Source: Oscillospiraceae bacterium
GTDB taxonomy: Bacteria > Bacillota > Clostridia > Oscillospirales > Acutalibacteraceae
Direction of reading: 5' to 3'
NCBI GenBank assembly: GCA_015066635.1
Contig: SVOA01000001.1
Coordinates: 186,001-250,000, forward strand
DNA: 64,000 nucleotides
Positions 25,237 through 33,550 of this stretch are shown here, piece by piece. Every line of letters starts with the position of its first letter. Position 1 is the first letter of the stretch. The notes below the pieces were generated by a model. The model did not search any database. It saw only the letters and a program-made list of their open reading frames with translations, and was not told the origin of the DNA. The position numbers and the translations under genes are program-made.

Positions 25237-27024
25237 ATGGAAACCATACACGGACTTAAAAGAACGGATTACTGCGGTACGCTCAACACAAAGGATATAG
25301 GCAGAGAGGTTACCGTATTCGGCTGGGTACAGCGCCAGAGAGACCTCGGCTCGCTGATATTTGTTGACCTGAGAGACAGAACGGGAATAGTTCAGCTCGC
25401 ATTTGACGAAACCACCGACAAGGCAATCTTTGACAAGGCTTTTTCCGTCAGAGGAGAATATGTACTTGCCGCAGTAGGTACGGTCAGAGAGAGAAGCTCA
25501 AAGAATTACGAAATTCCGACGGGCGAAATCGAAATAGATGTTACCGAGCTCAGAGTGCTTGCAAAGAGCGAAACGCCTCCGTTTGAAATTACCGAAAATT
25601 CGCAGACGGGAGAGCTGACAAGGCTTAAATACAGATACCTTGACCTGCGCCGTCCCGATTTACAGAAGAATATAATAATGCGCCATAAGGTCGCAAAGGT
25701 TACGAGAGATTATTTTGACGAGAACGGGTTTATAGAGATTGAAACTCCGATGCTTATCCGTTCAACGCCCGAGGGAGCGAGAGACTTCCTCGTACCGTCA
25801 AGAATTCATAACGGCAGCTTTTATGCGCTTCCGCAGTCTCCTCAGCTTTATAAACAGCTTTCAATGGTTGCGGGCTTTGACAGATATATGCAGATAGCGC
25901 GCTGCTTCAGAGATGAAGATTTAAGAGCGGACCGTCAGCCCGAATTCACTCAGATAGACCTTGAAATGTCCTTTGTTGAGATGGAGGACGTTCTCGCAAT
26001 AGGCGAGGGTTACGTTAAAAGAGTTTTCAAGGATGTTCTTGATGTTGATATTCCTCTGCCCCTTCCGAGACTTACGTTTAAAGAGGCGATGGAGAGATAC
26101 GGTTCGGACAAGCCCGACACGAGATACGGTATGGAGCTTATTGATTTAAGCGACATAGTCGGAAATTCCGAATTTGTCGTATTCAAGGGCGCTCTTGAGA
26201 ACGGCGGCAGCGTAAGGGCTATCAAAGCAGACGGCGCTGCGAATATTCTTACAAGAAAAGAAATCGACAAGCTTACCGAGAGTGCAAAGGGCAGCGGAGC
26301 CAAGGGACTTGCGTGGATAAGGATGACAGAGGAAGCGGTTTCTTCATCCTTCGCAAAGTTTATGACTGATGAGGAAATGAACGCCATTTCCGAAAGGACA
26401 GGACTTAAAACGGGCGACGTACTGCTTGTAATTGCCGATTCAAACAATACAAAGGCGCTTTCGATTCTCGGCGCACTCCGTCAGGAGGTTGCAAGAAAAC
26501 TTGACATTATTCCCAAGGATAAATTTAACTTCCTCTGGATAACCGAATTCCCGTTCTTTGAGTATGACGAGGAAGCAGGGGAGTGGGTTGCCATGCACCA
26601 TCCCTTCACGGCGCCTATGGACGACAGTCTCGATATACTTGAGAGCGATAAAGCGAATGTCAGGGCAAAGTGCTATGATTTGGTGCTTAACGGAATCGAG
26701 CTCTCCTCGGGCTCTATCAGAATTACCGACCCCGCGCTTCAGTCAAGGATTTTTGACCTGCTCGGTTTGTCCAAGGAGGAGGCCTACGAGAAGTTCGGCT
26801 ATCTGCTTGACGCCTTCCGTTACGGCGCTCCGCCGCACGGCGGAATGGGAATAGGTCTTGACAGACTCTGTATGCAGATGCTCGGCTGTGAGAGTCTCAG
26901 AGATGTTGTCGCATATCCGAAGGTTCAGAACGCTTCGGAGCCCATGACCGAATGTCCTGCGCCCGTTGACAACGCTCAACTCGGCGATCTGGGAATTCAG
27001 CTTATTGCGCCGAAAGAGGAATAG
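25237..27024 (+). CDS. aspS: Aspartyl-tRNA synthetase (bacterial type)
   Basis: The 595-residue class II synthetase comprises an N-terminal OB anticodon-binding domain (about 1-110), the catalytic core (motif 2 ARCFRDEDLRADRQPEFTQIDLE), the bacterial GAD insertion domain (about 290-420) and motif 3 (GGMGIGLDRLCMQML). The full length with GAD insert distinguishes it from the shorter archaeal/non-discriminating type, although discrimination for Asn cannot be judged by eye. It forms an operon with hisS. Confidence 0.96.
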   Translation: METIHGLKRTDYCGTLNTKDIGREVTVFGWVQRQRDLGSLIFVDLRDRTGIVQLAFDETTDKAIFDKAFSVRGEYVLAAVGTVRERSSKNYEIPTGEIEIDVTELRVLAKSETPPFEITENSQTGELTRLKYRYLDLRRPDLQKNIIMRHKVAKVTRDYFDENGFIEIETPMLIRSTPEGARDFLVPSRIHNGSFYALPQSPQLYKQLSMVAGFDRYMQIARCFRDEDLRADRQPEFTQIDLEMSFVEMEDVLAIGEGYVKRVFKDVLDVDIPLPLPRLTFKEAMERYGSDKPDTRYGMELIDLSDIVGNSEFVVFKGALENGGSVRAIKADGAANILTRKEIDKLTESAKGSGAKGLAWIRMTEEAVSSSFAKFMTDEEMNAISERTGLKTGDVLLVIADSNNTKALSILGALRQEVARKLDIIPKDKFNFLWITEFPFFEYDEEAGEWVAMHHPFTAPMDDSLDILESDKANVRAKCYDLVLNGIELSSGSIRITDPALQSRIFDLLGLSKEEAYEKFGYLLDAFRYGAPPHGGMGIGLDRLCMQMLGCESLRDVVAYPKVQNASEPMTECPAPVDNAQLGDLGIQLIAPKEE

Positions 27025-27056
27025 TTAAAAAACGTCTAAAGAAACAGGATAATAAT

Positions 27057-27094
27057 AAAGACCGGAAAAACAGGTTTCCGGTCTTTTGTTTTTT
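27057..27094. terminator. Terminator between convergent aspS and trkH
   Basis: AAAGACCGGAAA (27057-27068) pairs with TTTCCGGTCTTT (27075-27086); the T-rich tail is on the plus-strand side. It lies three bases from the trkH stop. Confidence 0.8.
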
Positions 27095-27097
27095 CTG

Positions 27098-28549
27098 TTA
27101 AAACTGACCTTTCTTTTTCCAGGTGCTCGGATAAAGAAGTATGATAATCGGGAACATCTCAAGTCTTCCCATAAGCATATACATCGACAGCAGTATTTTT
27201 GACGGTGCTGAGAAGAAAGAGAAGTTGCAGGTCGGACCGACGTCGCTGAAGCCGGGACCGACGTTTGAGATGCAGGTCGCAACGCTTGACACGGTTGTTA
27301 CAAGGTCATGACCTTCAAGTGAGATCAGCAGACTTCCGAGAGAAACCGCGATTATTACTATTGAGAAATATACGAGCGTACCTCTGAGAATTTCCTTGCT
27401 TACCGTTTTGTTTTCAAGTCTTACGGGGTTGAAGGAATGGGGATGAAGCATATGCTTGATTTCGACGACGACAGTTTTTATAAGAATCATAATTCTCGAC
27501 ATTTTCAGACCGCCTGCCGTACTGCACGCGCACGCGCCCATAAGCATAAGCAGGAACATCATCATTTTACTGTAGGTCGGCCATCTGTCAAAGTCGGCGG
27601 TGGCAAAGCCCGTTGTTGAGGCAAAGGAGTTGACCTGGAAAAACGCATGACGCAGGGCGTCGGAGAAGTTTCCGTAAATATGTTTTATGTTAAGCGCTAT
27701 CGTGAGCGTTGCAAACGCAATTATTCCGAGATAGCAGCGAAGCTCCTCGTTTTTGAATACCGATTTGAATTTGCCTAAAATCAGAAAGAAATAAAGGTTA
27801 AAGTTTATGCCGAAAAGCATCATAAAAACAGCAATTACCGTTTCGACGGCAGGACTGCCGTAAGCGCCTACGCTTGCGTTTTTGATACTGAAACCGCCCG
27901 TACCTGCCGTGCCGAAGGCGTGGACCACCGCGTCATAGACGGGCAGCTTGCAGATAATCAGCGCGATTACCTCGGCTAAAGTAATAAAGATGTAAATAAC
28001 ATAAAGGATAAGGGATGAGTGCTGAATTTTAGCCGTCAGCTTTCCCGCTTCAAGACCGGGAACCTCAGCCCTCATTATATACATTGAATATTCTTCGGAC
28101 ATAGGGACAACCGCCATCATAAAGACAAGTATTCCCATACCGCCTATCCAATGCGTAAGGCTGCGCCAGAAAAGAATTCCTCTGCCCAGCACCTCAATAT
28201 CCTTGATAATCGTTGAGCCTGTTGTGGTAAAGCCTGAAACGGTTTCAAAGAAGGCATTTGCAAAATTCGGAATCGCGCCCTCGATTACAAAGGGAACAGC
28301 GCCTATGAGTGATATTACAAGCCATGAGAGAGCAACGCTTGTAAAGCCCTCCTTGGCGTAAAATCTGTTTTCGCCTTTTCTTGTAAAAAGAGCAGAGACA
28401 AGCAGCAGCGCAACGGCAATTCCTATTGATATAAGGAAGCCTTTGACGCTCTCTCTGTAATGCAGCGCGACAGCTGTCGGGAGAAGCATAAAAACTGCTT
28501 CTATTCCGGCAACTCTGCCGACAATTTTGAGTATAATTCTGTAATTCAT
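27098..28549 (-). CDS. trkH: Potassium uptake channel subunit TrkH
   Basis: This membrane channel subunit imports K+ with TrkA. The 483-residue protein has about ten membrane segments and four pore-loop repeats. The selectivity glycines are visible in SGFTTTGST (loop 1), FGTAGTGGFSIKNAS (loop 2), ASTTGFATADFDRWP (loop 3) and CISNVGPGF (loop 4). Its ATG overlaps the trkA stop by one base (TAATG on the minus strand), so the two are translationally coupled. Confidence 0.93.
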   Translation of the reverse strand: MNYRIILKIVGRVAGIEAVFMLLPTAVALHYRESVKGFLISIGIAVALLLVSALFTRKGENRFYAKEGFTSVALSWLVISLIGAVPFVIEGAIPNFANAFFETVSGFTTTGSTIIKDIEVLGRGILFWRSLTHWIGGMGILVFMMAVVPMSEEYSMYIMRAEVPGLEAGKLTAKIQHSSLILYVIYIFITLAEVIALIICKLPVYDAVVHAFGTAGTGGFSIKNASVGAYGSPAVETVIAVFMMLFGINFNLYFFLILGKFKSVFKNEELRCYLGIIAFATLTIALNIKHIYGNFSDALRHAFFQVNSFASTTGFATADFDRWPTYSKMMMFLLMLMGACACSTAGGLKMSRIMILIKTVVVEIKHMLHPHSFNPVRLENKTVSKEILRGTLVYFSIVIIAVSLGSLLISLEGHDLVTTVSSVATCISNVGPGFSDVGPTCNFSFFSAPSKILLSMYMLMGRLEMFPIIILLYPSTWKKKGQF

Positions 28550-29907
28550 TATTTAGTCTCCACTATATCCCCGAGGGTAAGTACGCCCTTGCGGGTAGTT
28601 GCCAGAATAACAATATCGCCGGAACTTATAACATCATTACCGGTCGGGATAATACATTTTCCGTTATGGATAATAGACGCAACAATGGCGTCGTGGGAAA
28701 CCTCGAGCTCTTTTAACGGAATTCCTTTGTAGTGGAAGTTATCGTTAACCTTCATTTCGAGAATTTCAACCTTCTGGTCAAAAATATAGTACATTGCGTC
28801 AATTCCGCTGTCGCCGTAAGCGTTCTGCATTGAACGCACATAACGGACGACTCTCTGAGTGGCTATACTTGACGGCTGAACAATACTGTCAAGGCGGTCG
28901 TTGGAGAGCATTGCTATAATATGGCCCTCCTTGATTTTGGTAACAACTTTCTCAACACCCGAGGACAGAGCGTACATTGAACTTATGACATTATCGTCGT
29001 CGTCGTTTGAAACCGCAACAAAGGCGTCCGCAATCTCAATGCCTTCCTCTCCGAGAATGTCGGGATTGTTTCCGTTTGCGCAAATTACGCTGACCTTGGG
29101 GAAGGCTTCCTTTATCTTGGCGCACTCGTCCTTTCTTTTTTCGATAACTTTAAGAGAAATATCGGTGTTGACGAGCTGACCGGCAAGATAATAGGTAATT
29201 GTACCGCCGCCGAAAACTATTGTCTTTTTGGCATTATGCGCCTTGCCGACTTTTTTGATGAAGCTGTTTATATTTTTGTATGAACCGATTATGTTAAGAC
29301 GGTCTCCCGCCTCTATAATGAAGTCGCCTCTCGGGATAAAGACCTCTTTGTCTCTTTTGACTGCGCAGACAAGAACGTCGCCCATCTTTGAACGCAGATC
29401 GCTGAGGTTTACGCCGTCAAGCGCGCTGCCCGATGCGACCTTAATCTCTATTGACTCGGCCTTGCTGTTGGCAAAGGACTCGACCTTTGACGCCATGGGA
29501 AAACGCAGAATACGGGAAATTTCGCTTGCCGTTTCCTCCTCGGGATTTATTGTCATGGACAGACCGAGCTCATCATTGAGGAAGATAGCCTGCTTGAAGT
29601 ATTCGCTGTTGCGCACTCTTGCAATAGTGTGGGTAACGCCCAATTTCTTTGCGGTAAGACAGCTTAAAAGGTTAAGCTCATCCATTTTTGTAACAGCTAT
29701 AAGCAGGTCAACGTTTTTAAGGTCTGCTTCTTTTAATGTGTCATAGCACGCGGCGTTTCCGACTATGGTAAGGACATCAAGGTTGTTTGAAATTTCCTTG
29801 ATTCTTTCCTCACTCTCGTCAATGACGATTATATTGTGATTTTCCATTACAAGCTCCTGTGCGATTGAATAACCGACACGGCCTGCGCCTGCAATTACAA
29901 TCTTCAT
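28549..29907 (-). CDS. trkA: Potassium uptake regulatory subunit TrkA (two RCK pairs)
   Basis: This cytoplasmic NAD(H)-binding gate of TrkH has 452 residues. It contains two tandem RCK-N/RCK-C pairs: Rossmann motif 1 VIAGAGRVGYSIAQ at the N-terminus with acidic IVIDES, and a second VFGGGTITYYLAGQL near residue 230. The double arrangement marks Trk-type rather than single-RCK KtrA. The frame opens one codon earlier with TTG, but ATG 29907 behind AAGGAG is chosen. The promoter is at 29969-29996. Confidence 0.93.
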   Translation of the reverse strand: MKIVIAGAGRVGYSIAQELVMENHNIIVIDESEERIKEISNNLDVLTIVGNAACYDTLKEADLKNVDLLIAVTKMDELNLLSCLTAKKLGVTHTIARVRNSEYFKQAIFLNDELGLSMTINPEEETASEISRILRFPMASKVESFANSKAESIEIKVASGSALDGVNLSDLRSKMGDVLVCAVKRDKEVFIPRGDFIIEAGDRLNIIGSYKNINSFIKKVGKAHNAKKTIVFGGGTITYYLAGQLVNTDISLKVIEKRKDECAKIKEAFPKVSVICANGNNPDILGEEGIEIADAFVAVSNDDDDNVISSMYALSSGVEKVVTKIKEGHIIAMLSNDRLDSIVQPSSIATQRVVRYVRSMQNAYGDSGIDAMYYIFDQKVEILEMKVNDNFHYKGIPLKELEVSHDAIVASIIHNGKCIIPTGNDVISSGDIVILATTRKGVLTLGDIVETK

Positions 29908-29968
29908 CAAATTACTCCTTGTTATAAAGAATAGTTATGTTTTCCGACATAGGGTAAAAGCCGTATAT

Positions 29969-29996
29969 ATTATATCACTCATTGGCGTAAAGTCAA
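29969..29996 (-). promoter_or_regulatory. Promoter for trkA-trkH
   Basis: On the minus strand TTGACT, a 16-base spacer and TATAAT with a TGA extended -10. A strong match. Confidence 0.75.
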
Positions 29997-30071
29997 TAAA
30001 ATACGGTATATACAATTAAAAAAGGTTCTTTATTAAAAATCGCTCAAATATAAATAAACGGGGTGAGAGAT

Positions 30072-30836
30072 TTGAGATATATGATAATTACAAAAAAGGG
30101 AATTTTTGTATTTACGCTTGCCGTGCTTCTGACAGTTGTCGCGGCCGCAGGATTTACGGAAAGAAAGCAGACCCCCGTATCGTCAAATGCACAGAGGAAA
30201 ATACCCGTTTACTGCGTTGAAACGGAACAGAAGAAAATTGCCCTGACCTTTGACGCGGCGTGGGATGACGCGGATACGGATGAAATACTGAATATACTGT
30301 CCGCAGGCAACGCAAAAGCCACATTCTTTATTGTCGGAAGCTTTGCGGAAAAATATCCCGAAAGCGTAAAGAAGTTTTACGGTAACGGGCACGAGATAGG
30401 CAATCACTCGTACAATCACACGCTTTACGGCAAACTCGGCAAAGAGGAAATCAAGGCGGATATTGAAAAATGCAACAAAACACTTGAAAGCATTACAGGA
30501 GAAAGACCGAAATATCTCCGTTCCCCGTCAGGCGATTACACCGACATTTCCGAAACCGCCGCCAAGGAGTGTGGGATGAGAACCGTGCAGTGGTCGGTCG
30601 ATTCACTTGACTGGCAGGGCGTCGGCAGTGATGAAATGGCGCAGAGAGTTATCTCCGCCGCCGAAAACGGCTCGATAATTCTCTTTCATAACGGGGTAAA
30701 GAATACTCCCGATGCTTTAAGGCAGGTTATTGCCGACCTCTCCGCAAAAGGGTATGAATTCGTAACGCTCAGCGATTTATTATATGAGGATAACTACCGC
30801 ATTGACAGTACGGGACGGCAGAAAAAGGCAGAATAA
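30072..30836 (+). CDS. Polysaccharide deacetylase, PdaB-like
   Basis: This NodB-fold metal-dependent deacetylase is anchored by one N-terminal membrane helix (about residues 8-27) and acts outside the membrane, probably on peptidoglycan N-acetyl groups. Motifs are LTFDAAWDD (metal/catalytic Asp), HEIGNHSYNH (metal His pair), LRSPSGDY, VDSLDWQ and ILFHNG. The second Pro of the usual RPPxG motif is replaced (RSPSG). PdaB is needed for late spore cortex in Bacillus; that role here is an inference. The start is uncertain: TTG 30072 lies five bases after GGGGTGA, ATG 30081 is an alternative, and GTG 30063 is within the ribosome site. Confidence 0.88.
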   Translation: MRYMIITKKGIFVFTLAVLLTVVAAAGFTERKQTPVSSNAQRKIPVYCVETEQKKIALTFDAAWDDADTDEILNILSAGNAKATFFIVGSFAEKYPESVKKFYGNGHEIGNHSYNHTLYGKLGKEEIKADIEKCNKTLESITGERPKYLRSPSGDYTDISETAAKECGMRTVQWSVDSLDWQGVGSDEMAQRVISAAENGSIILFHNGVKNTPDALRQVIADLSAKGYEFVTLSDLLYEDNYRIDSTGRQKKAE

Positions 30837-30867
30837 AAGACCGAAGGCAAAACCTTCGGTCTTTTTA
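30835..30867. terminator. Bidirectional terminator between deacetylase and CD1247-like gene
   Basis: AAAAGACCGAAGG pairs with CCTTCGGTCTTTT around CAAAA, giving a T run on both strands. Confidence 0.85.
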
Positions 30868-30879
30868 AATTATTATTGC

Positions 30880-31293
30880 TTATTCTTCGTCTGCACAGTC
30901 GTCGCAGTCGCAGTCAAAGTCGAATTCAAGCTTTTCGCCGCAGTTGGGACACTCTGCAAAGCCCTCGATAAGCGAAGCCTCGTCAAAGGCAACGGTTTCG
31001 TGGCATGAAGGACACTCAACTTCATACATCTCGTCGTCGTAGTCCCCGTCGTAGTCGTCGCAGCAGCAGTCATCATAGACATACTCCTCAAGGTCGCCGA
31101 GATCCTCGTCAACGGCGTCAACCTGCTCTGAAACTATGGCAAGCTCGTCCTCAAGGTCTGCTACTGAAAGCGCGAGGTCGTCAATAACGTCAAGCATGGC
31201 ATTGATAAGCTTTGTTTCGGGCTTGGACTCGTCGAGGTTAAGACCCTCTGCAAGACCTTTTACATATGCAGCCTTTTCGGTAACAGTCATCAT
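30880..31293 (-). CDS. CD1247-like acidic zinc-ribbon protein
   Basis: The 137-residue protein comprises an N-terminal helical half (about 1-65, EKAAYVKGLAEGLNLDESKPETKLINAMLDVIDDLA), an extremely acidic Cys/Asp/Tyr linker (70-90), then a zinc ribbon with CPSC and CPNC (about 95-122) and an Asp/Cys-rich tail. The combination is known from Clostridia as a conserved domain of unknown function (CD1247). It is 11 bases after efp and probably co-transcribed. It starts at ATG 31293 after GGAGG. Confidence 0.8.
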   Translation of the reverse strand: MMTVTEKAAYVKGLAEGLNLDESKPETKLINAMLDVIDDLALSVADLEDELAIVSEQVDAVDEDLGDLEEYVYDDCCCDDYDGDYDDEMYEVECPSCHETVAFDEASLIEGFAECPNCGEKLEFDFDCDCDDCADEE

Positions 31294-31304
31294 AATCTGC
31301 CTCC

Positions 31305-31862
31305 TTATGCTCTTGACATGTATTCGCCTGTTCTTGTGTCAACGTTTATCATTTCGCCCTCGTTAATAAAGAGCGGAACTTTTATTTCAGCGCCTGTTTC
31401 AAGAGTGGCGGGCTTAGTGGCGTTGGTTGCGGTGTTTCCGGCAAAGCCGGGTTCTGTCTTGGTAACCTCGAGAGTTACGAAGGTAGGCGGCTCAAGACCG
31501 AATACCTTACCCTTATAGGAAAGAATTTTACAAATCATATTTTCCTTGACAAACTTGAAGTTGTCGGGAAGCTCGGAAGCAGAAATGGGTGTCATCTCGT
31601 AGGTTTCCTGATCCATAAAGTAATAAAGGTCGCCGTCCGAATATGAATACTCCATATCCTTTCTGTCGATAAAGGCGGTCGGGAATTTTGCCGTGGGGTT
31701 GTAGCTCTTTTCAACAACTGCGCCCGTAAGTACGTTCTTTGTCTTAGTTCTTACGAAGGCAGCGCCCTTGCCGGGCTTAACATGCTGGAACTCAACAACC
31801 TGAAGAACCTGTCCGTCCTCCTCAAAGGTTACGCCGTTTCTGAAATCACCTGCTGATATCAT
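31305..31862 (-). CDS. efp: Translation elongation factor P
   Basis: EF-P relieves ribosome stalling at consecutive prolines. The 185-residue, three-OB-fold protein has the conserved loop lysine region [12 protein letters not shown] (about residues 29-40) and the C-terminal signature [18 protein letters not shown]. No modification gene (epmA/earP) is nearby, as expected for Firmicutes, where the loop may be unmodified or modified differently. Its promoter is at 31903-31931 and the ribosome site is CGGAGGATAATTTT. Confidence 0.96.
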   Translation of the reverse strand: MISAGDFRNGVTFEEDGQVLQVVEFQHVKPGKGAAFVRTKTKNVLTGAVVEKSYNPTAKFPTAFIDRKDMEYSYSDGDLYYFMDQETYEMTPISASELPDNFKFVKENMICKILSYKGKVFGLEPPTFVTLEVTKTEPGFAGNTATNATKPATLETGAEIKVPLFINEGEMINVDTRTGEYMSRA

Positions 31863-31902
31863 AAAATTATCCTCCGTTTAATAATCATATTTCTGTAATT
31901 AT

Positions 31903-31931
31903 ATTCTAAACTATTTTATAGGGTTTTTCAA
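31903..31931 (-). promoter_or_regulatory. Promoter for efp
   Basis: On the minus strand TTGAAA, a 17-base spacer and TAGAAT, about 40 bases before the efp start. Confidence 0.65.
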
Positions 31932-31938
31932 GTGCTTT

Positions 31939-32994
31939 TTAAAGTATTATAAGCTCTTTTGGACATTGAGTGAGATTTCGGTATCCGTTTTCGGTAACGA
32001 GTATCATATCCTCAATTCTTACGCCGAATTTTCCGGGAATGTAAATTCCGGGTTCTGCGGTTACAACGTTACCTGCGGAGAGAGGCTTTTCGTTGGTGCG
32101 CGAAACGTTGGGATATTCATGAATTTCCACGCCGACGCCGTGTCCCGTTGAATGAGTGAAGTATTCGCCGTAACCGGCATCTTCAATGACCTTTCTTGCG
32201 GCCTCATCCGCTTCTTTGCCGGAAACGTGTCTGCCTATGGCTTCTATGGCGGCGTTCTGCGCAGCGGCAACGGTGTAATAAACCTTCTCCTGCTCCGCAG
32301 TTACGTTTCCGAGAGCAACCGTGCGTGTCATATCGCTGTGATAACCCTTGTAAACGGCACCGAAATCAAGAGTGATAAAGTCGCCTTTTGCCACTCTTTT
32401 GCTGCCCGGCACGCCATGGGGCATTGAGCCGTTTGCGCCGCTTACGGCAATAGTTTCAAAGGAGAGGGCATCCGCACCGTTTCTCAGCATATAATAATCA
32501 AGCTCAAGCTGTATTTCCTTCTCCGTCATACCTTCTCTGATAAATGAGCGGATGTGGCTGAACGCTTCCTCGGCAATTCTCTGCGCGCGGACAATTTTTT
32601 CAACCTCATCGTCTGATTTTACGCTTCTCGCCTCATTTATGCCGCAGTCAAGGGAGCCGTCCGCAATAAGCTCGATTCCGTCAAGAGCCGAGGCAAACAT
32701 GGCATAGTCGGACACGGTCATTCTGTCCGACTCGACGGCAACCTTTTTTGCGCCGGCGCCGTCAAGTATATTCTTTATCTGCTCTGCGCTTTTTTCCTGC
32801 AAGATAACCTTACAGTCCTTTACCGTGTTCTGCGCCGCCTCAATATATCTGCCATCGGTTATAAAGAAGGCGTCATGCGCAGTTACGATAAGAAAACCGT
32901 CGGACGACTCAAAGCCGGTATAGTAAAATCTGTTTTCGGGGGAAACGATAAGAGCCGCGTCGCAGGCTGTGTTTTCAAATTTAATATCTGACAT
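31939..32994 (-). CDS. Aminopeptidase P family (Xaa-Pro) metallopeptidase
   Basis: This M24B dinuclear-metal peptidase removes residues N-terminal to proline. It has 351 residues: a creatinase-like N-terminal domain (1-125) and a pita-bread catalytic domain. Metal ligands are visible in DFGAVYKGYHSDMTR (two Asp), STGHGVGVEIHE (His) and TAEPGIYI (Glu) plus a late Glu in GVRIEDMI. The position next to efp is conserved in many Clostridia. Start ATG follows GAAAGGA. The upstream terminator belongs to rpsU, so expression comes from read-through or an unseen promoter. Confidence 0.93.
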   Translation of the reverse strand: MSDIKFENTACDAALIVSPENRFYYTGFESSDGFLIVTAHDAFFITDGRYIEAAQNTVKDCKVILQEKSAEQIKNILDGAGAKKVAVESDRMTVSDYAMFASALDGIELIADGSLDCGINEARSVKSDDEVEKIVRAQRIAEEAFSHIRSFIREGMTEKEIQLELDYYMLRNGADALSFETIAVSGANGSMPHGVPGSKRVAKGDFITLDFGAVYKGYHSDMTRTVALGNVTAEQEKVYYTVAAAQNAAIEAIGRHVSGKEADEAARKVIEDAGYGEYFTHSTGHGVGVEIHEYPNVSRTNEKPLSAGNVVTAEPGIYIPGKFGVRIEDMILVTENGYRNLTQCPKELIIL

Positions 32995-33010
32995 TTCAAT
33001 TATCCTTTCA

Positions 33011-33049
33011 AATCAAAAGAGTGGACCAAAGCCCACTCTCTTTTTGATT
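33011..33049 (-). terminator. Terminator after rpsU
   Basis: On the minus strand AATCAAAAAGAGAGTGG pairs with CCACTCTTTTGATT. It overlaps the rpsU stop and gives a T run just before pepP. Confidence 0.75.
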
Positions 33050-33224
33050 ATTTGTACTTTCTTTTACGAGCAGCCTCTGATTTCTTTTTTCTCTTAACAG
33101 AAGGTTTTTCATAATGCTCTCTCTTACGGACTTCCTGAATAACTCCGTCACGGGAGGTCTGTCTCTTGAAACGGCGCAGAGCGCTTTCCAAAGACTCGTT
33201 GTCCTTAACCTTAACTTGGCTCAT
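33048..33224 (-). CDS. rpsU: 30S ribosomal protein S21
   Basis: The 58-residue basic protein begins [21 protein letters not shown] and ends in the lysine/arginine-rich [13 protein letters not shown] typical of S21. It binds near the 16S rRNA 3' end. A longer frame upstream is excluded because AAAGGGAGGG lies just before ATG 33224 and the promoter is at 33258-33286. Confidence 0.97.
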   Translation of the reverse strand: MSQVKVKDNESLESALRRFKRQTSRDGVIQEVRKREHYEKPSVKRKKKSEAARKRKYK

Positions 33225-33257
33225 CTTATTCCCTCCCTTTACTGTAATTTGGAGTTT

Positions 33258-33286
33258 ATTATACATTAGAAGGCCATAAATGTCAA
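33258..33286 (-). promoter_or_regulatory. Consensus promoter for rpsU
   Basis: On the minus strand TTGACA, a 17-base spacer and TATAAT: a perfect consensus, fitting a highly expressed ribosomal gene. Confidence 0.9.
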
Positions 33287-33419
33287 GCAAAAAAAGAAAA
33301 ATTAGGCGTTATCTGTTGTTTTGGCAATTATTATAAAAGACAGAAGCGGGTAAACTGAAAAACCTGCCTGAAAAAAGAATAAAAAGAAAAATGTTAACAA
33401 TTTGTTCACAATTTTGTGC

Positions 33420-33541
33420 TTGGTTTGCAATATTCAACTGTTATTATATAGACAACCTAAGTTAAGGAGTTTGTGGTGGACTTCTTGACAGCTAATATTC
33501 AAAAATCCCAATTAAATCCCGATGCATATGCATCGGGATTT
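33420..33541 (+). ncRNA. Possible short plus-strand transcript, weak evidence
   Basis: TTGGTT, a 16-base spacer and TATTAT (33420-33447) face right, and a 28-base palindrome at 33514-33541 would end the transcript after about 85 bases. A GTG behind AAGGAG at 33473 opens a 70-codon frame, but this runs antisense into the ATPase gene and looks like a shadow. It may be a small RNA overlapping the ATPase mRNA tail, or chance. Confidence 0.2.
33514..33541. terminator. Perfect 28-base palindrome after the P-type ATPase gene
   Basis: AAATCCCGATGCAT is followed at once by its exact reverse complement ATGCATCGGGATTT. It lies nine bases after the ATPase stop and can form a hairpin on either strand; the T run is only three long. 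Confidence 0.6.
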
Positions 33542-33550
33542 CTATTTATA

